DNA of 64,000 nucleotides from WVYX01 sp039592335 (GTDB taxonomy: Bacteria; Gemmatimonadota; Gemmatimonadetes; Gemmatimonadales; GWC2-71-9): positions 58,624-122,623 of the forward strand of contig JBDHBX010000005.1 in the NCBI GenBank assembly GCA_039592335.1, in the 5' to 3' direction. The notes below the pieces were generated by a model. That model worked only from the letters and a program-made list of their open reading frames with translations. It searched no databases and had not been told where the DNA came from. The translations under genes and the position numbers were made by a program. Shown here piece by piece: positions 26,267-35,567 of the stretch (position 1 is its first letter; the number at the start of each line of letters is the position of its first letter).

Positions 26267-27568
26267 ATGCCCATGCACCAGGCTGGAAACGGACGTCGGG
26301 TTGCGGTGGTAGCCGGGTGCCGCTCGCCCTTCTGCAAGTCGGGAACCGAGCTCAAGGACATCACGGCGGTGGACCTGGGGAAGCACGCCGTCGTCGACTT
26401 GGTGCATCGGGCCAATCTCAGCGGCAAGGATGTCGACGAGATCTACTTCGGGCAGGTTGTTCCGAGCGCGCTCACCCCGAACATCGCGCGCGAGGTCAGC
26501 CTGCTGCCGCAGTTTCCCGCCAGCATTCCCGCAGCCTCAGTCAACCGCGCGTGCGCTTCGGCCAACACAGCCATCGCGATCGGTCATGACCAGATCGCCC
26601 TGGGTCATGCTGATGTGGTGATCGCCGGGGGAGCGGAGAGCCTTTCGGACATTCCGATTCTGCACTCGAAGCGCTTCTCGGACCTGCTGGTCAACCTCTC
26701 CAAGGCCAAGACGCCGGCCGATCGCCTGAAGCTCCTCTCCTCTTTCCGCCCGAAGGACCTGGTTCCCGTAACCCCAGCCATCGCGGAGCCGTCGACCGGC
26801 GAGACCATGGGGCAGTCGGCGGAGAAGATGGCCAAGATCAACGGCATCACCCGGGAGGCCCAGGACGAGTTCGCACTGCGGAGCCATCAGTTGGCCCACA
26901 AGGGGACGGAGGATGGAAGGCTGGCCGCCGAGATCGCACCGATCTTCGTGCCGGATTCAGGGAAGCCGGTGGAGCGAGACAACGGCATCCGTCCCGACAC
27001 CAATCTCGAGCAGATGGCGCAACTCAAGCCGGTGTTCGACAAGAAGTACGGGACGGTGACCGCGGCGAATGCATCGCCCCTCACCGACGGGTCTGCGGCC
27101 GTGGTGCTGATGAGTGAGGATGCGGTCCGCAGTCTGGGATACGAGCCGCTCGCCTTCGTTCGGTCCTACGCCGTGGCCGCTCTCGATCCCGGCGATCAGC
27201 TCCTGATGGGTCCTGCCTTCGCCGTGCCCGAGGCGCTCGATCGGGCGGAGCTACCGTTTTCGGAGCTGGGGCTGGTCGAGATGCACGAGGCCTTTGCCTC
27301 ACAGGTGTTGTCGAACATCCAGGCCTTCGAGTCCAGGCAGTGGGCCGAAGAGCGGCTGGGCCGATCCGAGCCCATCGGTGAGGTGAACTGGGATACGCTC
27401 AACGTGATGGGGGGCTCGATCGCCATTGGGCATCCCTTCGGCGCGACCGGAGCGCGAATCACCACGACCCTAGCGTACGAGATGAAACGGCGGGACGTGC
27501 AGTTCGGTCTCATCTCGGTGTGCGCGCAGGGGGGGATGGGGTTCGCCATGATCCTGGAGCGGTCCTGA
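26267..27568 (+). CDS. fadI: 3-ketoacyl-CoA thiolase, FadI type
   Basis: About 433 residues. It performs the last beta-oxidation step, releasing acetyl-CoA. The acylated cysteine is in NRACASANTA, the catalytic His in LVEMHEAFASQ and GHPFGATGAR, and the second Cys in SVCAQGGMG. The whole-length pattern (AVDLGKHAVVDL, PNIAREVSLL, AKTPADRLKLLS, GETMGQSAEKMA) follows FadI more than FadA. The frame opens at a TTG at 26252; the ATG at 26267 (or 26273) is more likely. It is 1 base from fadJ. Confidence 0.9.
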   Translation: MPMHQAGNGRRVAVVAGCRSPFCKSGTELKDITAVDLGKHAVVDLVHRANLSGKDVDEIYFGQVVPSALTPNIAREVSLLPQFPASIPAASVNRACASANTAIAIGHDQIALGHADVVIAGGAESLSDIPILHSKRFSDLLVNLSKAKTPADRLKLLSSFRPKDLVPVTPAIAEPSTGETMGQSAEKMAKINGITREAQDEFALRSHQLAHKGTEDGRLAAEIAPIFVPDSGKPVERDNGIRPDTNLEQMAQLKPVFDKKYGTVTAANASPLTDGSAAVVLMSEDAVRSLGYEPLAFVRSYAVAALDPGDQLLMGPAFAVPEALDRAELPFSELGLVEMHEAFASQVLSNIQAFESRQWAEERLGRSEPIGEVNWDTLNVMGGSIAIGHPFGATGARITTTLAYEMKRRDVQFGLISVCAQGGMGFAMILERS

Positions 27569-27569
27569 G

Positions 27570-29699
27570 ATGAGCGCCTGCACCACGCAGGTTCGCGACG
27601 GGATCGCGCGGCTCGAGCTCAACCTCCCGGGTGAGGCGATCAACAAGATCACGCGGGACGTGCGCGACGAGCTGGAAGAGGTTTTGGGGCAGCTCGCCAC
27701 GGACAGTGGGATTCGCGCGGTGGTGCTGATCTCCGGCAAATCAGACTCGTTCATTGCCGGTGCCGACATCGACGAGTTCGTTGCGCTCGAGACGCGCGAG
27801 GAGGCCTACGACCTGGTGCGCCAGGGCCAGGCGCTGGTGAACCGGATCGAGCGGCTCGGCAAGCCGGTGGTTGCCGCCATCCACGGTGCGTGCCTGGGCG
27901 GTGGTCTGGAAGCCGTGCTCGCCTGCACGTATCGGATTGCCACCGACCATCCCAAGACGAAGCTCGGGCTCCCCGAGGTCCAACTCGGGATCATCCCCGC
28001 CGCCGGCGGCTGCCAGCGTCTGCCACGCCTCATCGGTGTGCGCGCGGCGCTCGACATCATCCTGGCCGGTAAACAGCTACCCGCAAAGCGTGCGTATCGC
28101 ACGGGAATCATTGACGAGCTGGTGCACCCCGCCATCCTCGAGCAGGTGGCGCTGGAAGCGGCGGGAAGGCTGGCCGGCGGGTGGAAGCCGAAGCGCGGCA
28201 AGCGCGACGCGGCATCCCTGGCACTCGACAGGAACCCGCTCGGACGGCGGGTCGTGTTCACCACGGCCAAGAACCAGCTCCTCAAGAAGACGGGGGGCCA
28301 CTACCCGGCACCGGAAGCCGCGCTCCAGGCGGTGCGCCACGGTCTGCGGCATGGGCTGCAGGCTGGACTGGATATGGAAGCGGCGTTCTTCGCCGAGCTC
28401 GCGGTGCACGAGGTCTCGCGCAACCTGGTGCGGATCTTTTTCGCCACGACGGCGCTCAAGAAGGACCCCGGAGTGGACGGCGCGGCCCCCGAGCCGAAGG
28501 CCGTGACGAACCTCGGTATCGTTGGGGCCGGGTTCATGGGCTCCGGGATCGGCGCGGCTGCGGTCACGCAGGCGGGAGTCGATGTGCGCTTCCGCGATAC
28601 CGACCTGAAGCGGGTGGGACAGGGGCTCAAGGGCGCGCGCAAGATCCTCAAGGCTCGCCTCAAGCGGCGGCGTGTCACGAAGCACGAATACCGGCGCCTG
28701 GAGCGTCTGCTCTCCGGCGGGACCGAATGGCGGGGATTCGGGCTCGCCGACCTCGTGATCGAGGCCGTGTTCGAGGACCTGGATGTGAAACGCGAGGTGA
28801 TGACGGCAGTCGAGCAGCAGGTGCGGGACGATTGCATCATCGCCTCGAACACGAGCACGATTCCCATCGCGCGCATCGCCGAGGTGCTGGAGCGGCCCGA
28901 GCGCGCCCTCGGGATGCACTACTTCTCCCCGGTCGAGAAGATGCCGTTGCTCGAGGTCATCGTCACCGACCAGACCGCCCCGTGGGTCACGGTGTCGGCG
29001 GTAGCGTTCGGGCGCGAGATGGGCAAGACGGTGATCGTGGTCCAGGATCGTCCCGGGTTCTGGGTGAACCGCATCCTGAGTCCCTACCTAATCGAGGTGG
29101 GGCAGCTGCTGCAGGAGGGGGTCACCGTCGAGACCGTGGAAAAGGCCATGACGAAGTTCGGCTTCCCCGTCGGGCCGGTGACCTTGCTCGACGAGATCGG
29201 GCTCGACGTCGCGCAGAAGGGGTCGGCCGTGCTGCACCAGGCGTTCGGCGACCGAATGCAGCCGACGGAGGGTGTGCAGCGGATGACCGAGGACGGGCGC
29301 CTCGGCCGCAAGAACGGCCGGGGGTTCTACCGGTACGAGGGTGGCAAGAGGCGGGAGGTGGACGAGACCGCCTACGAGATCATTGGGGCGGCGCCGAGCT
29401 CCCGCGTGCCGCGTGATGACGTGAGTCCCCGGCTCGTCTACACAATGCTGAACGAGGCGGCCCGTGCCCTGGATGAAGGTGTGGTCCGCTCGGCCCGCGA
29501 CGGCGACATCGGGGCGATCTTCGGCATCGGGTTCCCGCCTTTCCGCGGTGGCCCCCTGCGGTACCTCGACGAGGTGGGCGCCGACAAGGCGGTCGACACG
29601 CTGGAGGAACTGGCCGAGAAGTACGGTGAGCGATTCGCCCCCTGCCCCAGACTCAAGAGCATGGCGAGCGAGAACCTGCTCTTCTATCCCAAGACCTGA
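27570..29699 (+). CDS. fadJ: Fatty acid oxidation complex alpha subunit, FadJ type
   Basis: 709 residues, bifunctional. The N-terminal crotonase domain (about 1-290) has the oxyanion loop HGACLGGGLEAVLAC and the second catalytic Glu in LGLPEVQLGIIPAAGG. The 3-hydroxyacyl-CoA dehydrogenase part (about 310-700) starts with GIVGAGFMGSGIG for NAD and has ASNTSTIPI and GMHYFSPVEKMPLLEVI around the catalytic His. With FadI it makes the beta-oxidation complex. It ends in TGATG overlap with the proline dehydrogenase gene. Confidence 0.93.
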   Translation: MSACTTQVRDGIARLELNLPGEAINKITRDVRDELEEVLGQLATDSGIRAVVLISGKSDSFIAGADIDEFVALETREEAYDLVRQGQALVNRIERLGKPVVAAIHGACLGGGLEAVLACTYRIATDHPKTKLGLPEVQLGIIPAAGGCQRLPRLIGVRAALDIILAGKQLPAKRAYRTGIIDELVHPAILEQVALEAAGRLAGGWKPKRGKRDAASLALDRNPLGRRVVFTTAKNQLLKKTGGHYPAPEAALQAVRHGLRHGLQAGLDMEAAFFAELAVHEVSRNLVRIFFATTALKKDPGVDGAAPEPKAVTNLGIVGAGFMGSGIGAAAVTQAGVDVRFRDTDLKRVGQGLKGARKILKARLKRRRVTKHEYRRLERLLSGGTEWRGFGLADLVIEAVFEDLDVKREVMTAVEQQVRDDCIIASNTSTIPIARIAEVLERPERALGMHYFSPVEKMPLLEVIVTDQTAPWVTVSAVAFGREMGKTVIVVQDRPGFWVNRILSPYLIEVGQLLQEGVTVETVEKAMTKFGFPVGPVTLLDEIGLDVAQKGSAVLHQAFGDRMQPTEGVQRMTEDGRLGRKNGRGFYRYEGGKRREVDETAYEIIGAAPSSRVPRDDVSPRLVYTMLNEAARALDEGVVRSARDGDIGAIFGIGFPPFRGGPLRYLDEVGADKAVDTLEELAEKYGERFAPCPRLKSMASENLLFYPKT

Positions 29700-30631
29700 T
29701 GTTACGACAGTCGTTCCTCTGGCTCAGCGAGCAACAACAGATCTTCAGCTTCGTCAGGAAGAACCGGCTGGCGCGCCGCGTCGCGTCCCGATTCGTGGCG
29801 GGCGAGACACTCGAGAGCGCCATCGAGGCGAGCAAGGCCGTGAACGCGAAGGGCATCATGGTGAGTCTCGACCTGCTGGGCGAGAGCGTTTCCAGCGCCG
29901 AGGAAGCGCAGGCGGCCCGCGACGACATCCTCGGAATCATCGACGGCATCGCGCGATCGGGCATCGACGGGAATGTGTCGGTGAAGCTCACGCAGCTGGG
30001 CCTGGACATCGGACCCGATCTCTGTGTCGAGAACATGCAGGCGATCCTCAATCGCGCGCGGGAGCACGACATCTTCGTGCGGGTCGACATGGAGAGTTCC
30101 GAGTACACCGAGCGGACGCTGCGCCTGTTCTACGATCAGCTCTACCCCGAGTTCGACGGACTCACTGGAGTCGTGATCCAGAGCTACCTGCGGCGATCGG
30201 ACAAAGACGTGGACGAGCTCGTGCGGCTGGGCGCGCGCGTGCGCCTCTGCAAGGGCGCCTACGCCGAGCCGGCATCCGTGGCGTTCCAGGAGCGGAAGGA
30301 GGTGAGCCAGTCGTTCGTACGGCTCATGGAGGTCCTGCTGGAGAAGGGGAACTATCCAGGCATCGCGTCCCACGACGGTGAACTGGTGGACAAGGCCCTC
30401 GCCTTCGTGGAAGCGCGCAAGATTTCACCGGAGCGCTTCGAGTTCCAGATGCTCTACGGCGTGCGTCGTGACTTGCAGGAGGAGTTGCACGCCAGGGGCT
30501 ACAACGTGCGCGTGTACATTCCGTTCGGTACCGCTTGGTACCCCTACCTGATGCGCCGCCTCGCGGAGCGCCCGGCGAACGTGGCGTTCATGGCGGCGAG
30601 CCTCGTCAAGGAGACCTTGGGTCGGCGGTGA
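29699..30631 (+). CDS. Proline dehydrogenase (PRODH/PutA N-domain type)
   Basis: 310 residues, monofunctional FAD-dependent enzyme that oxidises proline to pyrroline-5-carboxylate. Family landmarks are SVKLTQLGLDI, RVDMESSEYTERTL, VIQSYLRRSDKD, RLCKGAYAEPASVAF and EFQMLYGVRRDLQ, with VRVYIPFGTAWYPYLMRRLAERPAN at the end, the substrate-binding helix. A separate P5C dehydrogenase is not in the window. It overlaps fadJ by one base and the next gene by GTGA. Confidence 0.93.
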   Translation: MLRQSFLWLSEQQQIFSFVRKNRLARRVASRFVAGETLESAIEASKAVNAKGIMVSLDLLGESVSSAEEAQAARDDILGIIDGIARSGIDGNVSVKLTQLGLDIGPDLCVENMQAILNRAREHDIFVRVDMESSEYTERTLRLFYDQLYPEFDGLTGVVIQSYLRRSDKDVDELVRLGARVRLCKGAYAEPASVAFQERKEVSQSFVRLMEVLLEKGNYPGIASHDGELVDKALAFVEARKISPERFEFQMLYGVRRDLQEELHARGYNVRVYIPFGTAWYPYLMRRLAERPANVAFMAASLVKETLGRR

Positions 30632-30951
30632 CCGACGATTCGACCCTGGGCGGTTATCTCGAAATCCATGGTCGGCCGCCCGCCTTCGAGGGCGCCGACG
30701 GGCGCGCGTACTCCGCGGCGATCTTCGTGGACGAGACACCCGGTGGCGACGGCCGCTTTGGTGCGGCGCTGCTGTTCGTGCGCTGGTCGGACGGTGGCGA
30801 ACGGCCGGTTGGTCACGTCGAGACTCCGTACCTCGTGCACGGAAGCACGGCCGAGGAGGCTGAGGCCGGCGTGCGTCGCCTCACCCTGCACGAGCTCAAG
30901 GAGCAACTCGATCGGGCCGTCGCCGAGAGCGAGGAGCGTCCCAACTGGTAG
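30628..30951 (+). CDS. Small hypothetical protein between PRODH and RsgA
   Basis: 107 residues from the GTG at 30628 (GTGA overlap with the proline dehydrogenase stop). The sequence starts TDDSTLGGYLEIHGRPPAFE, contains SAAIFVDETPGG and LFVRWSDGGERPVGHVETP, and ends in a charged helix (HELKEQLDRAVAESEE). It is soluble and acidic. I do not recognise a named family; similar small proteins may be restricted to this lineage. Confidence 0.65.
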   Translation: MTDDSTLGGYLEIHGRPPAFEGADGRAYSAAIFVDETPGGDGRFGAALLFVRWSDGGERPVGHVETPYLVHGSTAEEAEAGVRRLTLHELKEQLDRAVAESEERPNW

Positions 30952-30965
30952 CGGAGCAGCGAGGC

Positions 30966-31859
30966 GTGGTCCTCACCAAGACCGGTGGCCGCTACGGTGT
31001 GTACAGCGACGGCCACGATCTCGAAGCGTCCCTGCGTGGCCGCTTGAAGCAGGGAAGCCCTCGCGTTCTGGTTGGCGACGTGGTGACGATCCACCGACAC
31101 GCCAACGGCTCCGTCACGATCGAGGAGGTGCGCCCGCGCCGCTCTCTTCTGAAGCGGCGCACGCCGGGGAAGAGGCACGGCGAGCGCCATGTGGCCGCGA
31201 ACCTCGATCAGGTAGTGGTCGTCGGCTCGGCCCAGCGGCCCGACTGGGAGCCGCGTCTCGTGGACCGGTTCACTGCCGTCGCGCGGGCCAGCGATCTCCC
31301 GGTGGTGCTGGTGGTGAACAAGTGCGATCTGGTGGAGCGCTGCAGCGACTTCGGCGAGCCGTACCGGCGGGCCGGATACACGGTGATCTACACGAGCGTG
31401 CCCGACGAGCGCGGGCTGGACGAGCTGCGGGAATACCTCGAGGGGCACGTGTCGCTGTTCACGGGTCCCACAGGGGTCGGCAAGTCGAGCCTGTTGAACG
31501 TGTTGCAGCCTGGACTCACGCTCAGAACCGGCGAGGTGAGCGCGAAGTCCGGCGCCGGTCGCCACACGACCGTGGCCGCCGAGATGCATCCCTTCGGGGT
31601 AGACGGGTTCGTGGTAGACACGCCAGGGCTGCGGGACATCGGACTCTGGGGCCTGGAGCCGCAGGAGGTTGCCGCCGCGTTCCCGGAATTCGCTGGTTTC
31701 GAGGGCCAATGTCGCTTCGACAACTGCCGCCACTTGCAGGAGCCTGGATGTGCCATAGCGGAAGCGGCGGAGCGGGACGAGATTGCCTCGAGCCGGTTGG
31801 AGTCATATCGCTGGTTGCTGGACGAGGCGATGCGGGCAGCGCGCCCCTGGGAGACATGA
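30966..31859 (+). CDS. rsgA: Ribosome small subunit-dependent GTPase A (RsgA)
   Basis: 297 residues, circularly permuted GTPase that assists late 30S assembly. After an N-terminal OB domain, the G motifs appear in the order VVNKCD (NKxD), GPTGVGKSSLLN (P-loop) and DTPGLRDIG (G3), which is the permuted arrangement. GAGRHTT is the switch region. The C-terminal zinc module is CRFDNCRHLQEPGCAI with its His. The GTG start has GGAG about 8 bases upstream. Confidence 0.94.
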   Translation: MVLTKTGGRYGVYSDGHDLEASLRGRLKQGSPRVLVGDVVTIHRHANGSVTIEEVRPRRSLLKRRTPGKRHGERHVAANLDQVVVVGSAQRPDWEPRLVDRFTAVARASDLPVVLVVNKCDLVERCSDFGEPYRRAGYTVIYTSVPDERGLDELREYLEGHVSLFTGPTGVGKSSLLNVLQPGLTLRTGEVSAKSGAGRHTTVAAEMHPFGVDGFVVDTPGLRDIGLWGLEPQEVAAAFPEFAGFEGQCRFDNCRHLQEPGCAIAEAAERDEIASSRLESYRWLLDEAMRAARPWET

Positions 31860-31883
31860 CACGAGCTACGGAGGGCCGGCACG

Positions 31884-33128
31884 TTGGCTGAGCAACCGAT
31901 GGCACCGCTGGTCATCCCCTTTGCGGGTGAGCGATACGCCGAGCAGGGACGCCTCGGGGATCTCATTGCCCCGCCCTACGACGTGATCGACCCGGATGAG
32001 CGGGAGCAGCTCGCGAGCCGGGAGGCGCACAACGTGGTGCACCTCATCCTCCCGGCGGGCGACACGGACCGATACGACGGCGCAGCCCGCCTGTTGGCCG
32101 AGTGGCGCGCCGCGGGAGTGCTGCTGGCAGCGGAAAAGGACTCGGTCACGGTGCTGCGCCAGGAGTTCAGCACGCCCGAGGGGGAACGGCTGATCCGCAC
32201 TGGTGTGATCGCCGGTGTGGCGGTTGAGCCGTTCGCCGCCGGCCGGGTCAGGCCGCACGAGCGGACGCACGCGGGCCCGAAGGAGGATCGCATCGCTCTT
32301 CTCAGGGCCACTGAGGCGATGTTCGAGGCGCTCTTTATGGTGACGCGCGACGCTGACGGTGCGTTGCTGGCGCTGCTGGAGGAAGCGAGCCAGAAAAGGC
32401 CGCTGGCTCGAGCGGAGCTGCAGGGAGTAGAGGTCACCGTGTGGCGCGTGATCGGCAAGCGCGCGGCCGCGCTTGCCGACATGGCGGGAGCCGGGCCGCT
32501 GTATGTCGCCGACGGGCACCACCGCTACGAGACCGCGGTGGCCTACCGGAGCGAGCACCCGGCGGCGGATCGACTGCCGGCGCTCGTCGTGCCGGCTGGT
32601 GACCCGGGACTCGTGGTGCGGCCCACTCACCGGTTGGTGTACGGGACGGGGGTGGATGCCGATGCGCTCACCAACGACCTTCGCGAGCGCTTCCAGATGC
32701 GGGAGCTCTCCAGCCGGGTCAACTACGCCGAGGAGCTCGCGATCCTCAAGGCGCGCGGCACGGCATGCGTGGTGGTCCTACCGGGTGGCCGTGCTTTGGC
32801 GTACCTGCTCAAGGGCGGGGCGAACCTCGGCGACCTCCCCTTCGCCAACGAGCCGGCCGTTGCCTCATTGGACATCGCGCGGGTGGACGAGATCGTGGTG
32901 AAGCGGCTCCGGGTGCTGGCGGGTGATGGGTCCCGGCTCGGCTACAGCGCCGACGCCCATCATGTGATTGACGAGGTGCAGCAGGGAAGCGCCGCTGCTG
33001 GTGTCCTGCTCAATCCCTCGGACCTCGAGCAGGTCCTTGCCGTTGCCGATGCCGGCGGCGTGATGCCGCAGAAGTCCACCTACTTCATGCCCAAGGTGCC
33101 CAGCGGGCTGGTGATCATGGGCTACTGA
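31884..33128 (+). CDS. DUF1015 family protein
   Basis: 414 residues. The N-terminus IPFAGERYAEQGRLGDLIAPPYDVI, then RPHERTHAGPKEDRIALLRATE and YVADGHHRYETAVAYR are the DUF1015 landmarks. Members are widespread soluble proteins of unknown biochemical function, often near serine or amino acid metabolism genes. The TTG start has GGAGG about 10 bases upstream; an ATG five codons later is possible. Confidence 0.88.
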   Translation: MAEQPMAPLVIPFAGERYAEQGRLGDLIAPPYDVIDPDEREQLASREAHNVVHLILPAGDTDRYDGAARLLAEWRAAGVLLAAEKDSVTVLRQEFSTPEGERLIRTGVIAGVAVEPFAAGRVRPHERTHAGPKEDRIALLRATEAMFEALFMVTRDADGALLALLEEASQKRPLARAELQGVEVTVWRVIGKRAAALADMAGAGPLYVADGHHRYETAVAYRSEHPAADRLPALVVPAGDPGLVVRPTHRLVYGTGVDADALTNDLRERFQMRELSSRVNYAEELAILKARGTACVVVLPGGRALAYLLKGGANLGDLPFANEPAVASLDIARVDEIVVKRLRVLAGDGSRLGYSADAHHVIDEVQQGSAAAGVLLNPSDLEQVLAVADAGGVMPQKSTYFMPKVPSGLVIMGY

Positions 33129-33144
33129 GAGCATCATTGAGACC

Positions 33145-33396
33145 ATGACCCCGCGCTCCCGAGGCCGGATTCTCGACAATCTTGAGGCCATCTACCGCGA
33201 GGCGTACGGGCGCGCTGAGGCGGCGGGAGACCAGGCCCGCATGGCGGACCTCGATGCGTCGTACCAGCGTGAGCAGCTGATCCTCGAAGTGCTGCTGGAC
33301 TTGCGCGACGCAGTCGTCTCGTCTGGCGATGCGTCGGCGTCCAAGTCCACCCTGGAGAAGCTGCAGGTCCTGAAGAAGCTCACGAAGCTGAAGTAG
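33145..33396 (+). CDS. Small helical hypothetical protein
   Basis: 83 residues, mostly predicted helix and highly charged: SRGRILDNLEAIYREAYGRA, then QREQLILEVLLDLRDAV and a lysine-rich end (LEKLQVLKKLTKLK). No signal peptide or membrane segment. It lies between the DUF1015 gene and the fused E1 gene. No family recognised. Confidence 0.6.
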   Translation: MTPRSRGRILDNLEAIYREAYGRAEAAGDQARMADLDASYQREQLILEVLLDLRDAVVSSGDASASKSTLEKLQVLKKLTKLK

Positions 33397-33401
33397 CCCG
33401 T

Positions 33402-33407
33402 TACCTT
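33402..33407 (+). promoter_or_regulatory. -10-like box TACCTT before fused E1 gene
   Basis: TACCTTTG lies 9 bases before the ATG at 33417, with no ribosome site between. It is one of the recurrent boxes described in the findings. Promoter role inferred. Confidence 0.35.
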
Positions 33408-33416
33408 TGCCAGCCT

Positions 33417-35567
33417 ATGACCTCCCGCACCCACCAGCGCAGTAAGTCCAAGACGAAGGCAAAGCGGAAGCCGGCAATGCGGCTCGAAAAGCCGGAGCTG
33501 CTGGAGATGTACCGGCTGATGCTGCTGTCTCGGAGCCTGGACGACAAGGAGATCCAGCTCAAGCGGCAGAACAAGATCTTCTTCCAGATCTCCGGCGCCG
33601 GCCACGAAGCCGTGTTGGTGGCGGCCGGGATGCTGCTCAAGCCCGGCCACGACTGGTTCTACCCCTACTACCGCGACCGCGCGCTCTGCCTGGCGCTCGG
33701 GATGACGCCGACGGAGATGCTGCTCTCGGCGGTCGCCGCGGCCGACGACCCCAACTCGGGTGGCCGCCAGATGCCGTCGCACTGGGGACACAAGGACCTC
33801 AACATCGTAAGCTCCTCGAGCCCCACTGGCACGCAGTACCTGAATGCTCTGGGGTGTGCCGAGGCGTGGCTGCGCTACGACCAGATCGAGCAGATCGCCG
33901 ACCGGGAAGAGGTCGCCAAGAGCGACGAGGTCGTCTTCTGTTCGTCCGGCGACGGCACCACCAGTGAAGGGGAGTTCTGGGAGGCCATGAACACGGCGAG
34001 CAACCTCCAGCTCCCCGTGCTGTTTCTCGTCGAGGATAACGGCTACGCGATCTCGGTGCCGGTAGAGGTGCAGACAGCCGGAGGTTCGATTTCGAGCATC
34101 ATGGCCTGCTTCCCAAACCTCTATGTGGACGACATGGACGGGTGCGACCCACTCCTGTCATACGACGTCTTGTCCACGGCTATCGCCCATTGCCGGGCTC
34201 GCAAGGGACCGGCCCTGATCCACGCCGACGTGATCCGGCCGTACTCCCACTCGCTCTCCGACGACGAATTGCACTACAAGCCGGATTGGGAGCGCGCGGA
34301 AGAGGCGAAACGGGATCCGGTGGAGTCGTTCCCCGCGAGGCTCATCGCGGAGGGGCTTGCTACCGGGGAGGAGATCGAGGCGATCAAGGCGAAGGTGGCC
34401 GAGGACGTGGACCTCGCCACCGAAGTCGCGCTGGCGGCTCCCCAGCCGGCGGCCGAGACGGCCGAGCTGTACGTGTACTCGCCGGACGTGGACCCTACGA
34501 GCGATACGTTCGATAGCGAGGACGATCCACGGTTCGAGGGAGACCCCACCACGATGGTGGACCTCTTGAACAAGTGCCTCGAGGACGAGATGACGCGGGA
34601 GCCGCGGATCGTGATGTTCGGTGAGGACATCGCCGACCTCTCCCGCGACGAGCACATCGAAGACCTCAAGGGCAAGGGTGGCGTCTTCAAAGTGACTTGG
34701 GGGCTGCAGAAGAAATTCGGCGGCCATCGGGTGTACAACTCGCCGCTCGCCGAGGCGAACATCCTCGGGCGAGCCGTGGGACTCGCCACCCGCGGCATCA
34801 AGCCCGTGGTGGAGATCCAGTTCTTCGACTACATCTGGCCCGCGTATCACCAGATGCGCAATGAGCTCGCCGTGCTGCGCTGGCGCAGCAACAACGCCTT
34901 CGCGTGCCCCGCCGTGGTGCGGGCGGCGTACGGCGGATACCTCAAGGGCGGAGCGGTCTACCACTCGCAGACGGGTGCCTCGCTGTTCACGCACATTCCC
35001 GGTCTGCGGGTGATCTGCCCGGCGACGGCGCTCGACGCCAACGGTCTGCTGCGGACCGCGATCCGGTGCGATGACCCGGTGCTCTTCCTGGAGCACAAGC
35101 ACCTCTACCGGCAGACCTACAACAGGTCCGCGTATCCCGGCCCCGAGTTCATGATTCCGTTCGGGAAGGCGAAGGTGGTGCGGGAGGGTGCGGACCTCAC
35201 GGTGATCACCTACGGTGCGTTGGTGCAGCGCTCGTTCGTGGCCGCAAAGGAGCTGGCGGAGAGCGAAGGTATCGATGCCGAGGTGATCGACCTGCGCTCG
35301 CTGAGCCCGGTGGACTGGACGACGATTACCGAGTCGGTGAAGAAGACCAATCGGGTGATCGTGGCGTACGAGGACTCGGTCTCGTGGGGTTACGGGGCGG
35401 AAATCGCGGCGCGCATCGGCGAGGAGCTCTTCCCGTGGCTGGATGCTCCGATACGGCGTGTGGCGTCAACCGACACATTCGTGGCGTACTCGCCGGAGCT
35501 GGAGGATGTGATCCTGCCGCAGGTCGCGGATCTGACCGCGGCGATTCGGGAGCTACACGCGTTCTAG
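33417..35567 (+). CDS. Fused alpha/beta E1 of a 2-oxoacid dehydrogenase complex
   Basis: 716 residues joining the two subunits of thiamine-dependent E1. The alpha half (about 20-350) has HEAVLVAAGMLL, FYPYYRDRALCLALG, HWGHKDLNI and the ThDP motif SSGDGTTSEGEFWEAMN ... VEDNGYAIS. The beta half (about 378-716) has VMFGEDIAD, YNSPLAEANILGRAVGLA, FFDYIWPAYHQMRNELA and VEIQ. The resemblance is to branched-chain 2-oxoacid (2-oxoisovalerate) dehydrogenase E1 more than to pyruvate E1. No E2 or E3 is nearby. The first 20 residues are a basic tail. It ends on the kinase gene, sharing CTAG. Confidence 0.88.
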   Translation: MTSRTHQRSKSKTKAKRKPAMRLEKPELLEMYRLMLLSRSLDDKEIQLKRQNKIFFQISGAGHEAVLVAAGMLLKPGHDWFYPYYRDRALCLALGMTPTEMLLSAVAAADDPNSGGRQMPSHWGHKDLNIVSSSSPTGTQYLNALGCAEAWLRYDQIEQIADREEVAKSDEVVFCSSGDGTTSEGEFWEAMNTASNLQLPVLFLVEDNGYAISVPVEVQTAGGSISSIMACFPNLYVDDMDGCDPLLSYDVLSTAIAHCRARKGPALIHADVIRPYSHSLSDDELHYKPDWERAEEAKRDPVESFPARLIAEGLATGEEIEAIKAKVAEDVDLATEVALAAPQPAAETAELYVYSPDVDPTSDTFDSEDDPRFEGDPTTMVDLLNKCLEDEMTREPRIVMFGEDIADLSRDEHIEDLKGKGGVFKVTWGLQKKFGGHRVYNSPLAEANILGRAVGLATRGIKPVVEIQFFDYIWPAYHQMRNELAVLRWRSNNAFACPAVVRAAYGGYLKGGAVYHSQTGASLFTHIPGLRVICPATALDANGLLRTAIRCDDPVLFLEHKHLYRQTYNRSAYPGPEFMIPFGKAKVVREGADLTVITYGALVQRSFVAAKELAESEGIDAEVIDLRSLSPVDWTTITESVKKTNRVIVAYEDSVSWGYGAEIAARIGEELFPWLDAPIRRVASTDTFVAYSPELEDVILPQVADLTAAIRELHAF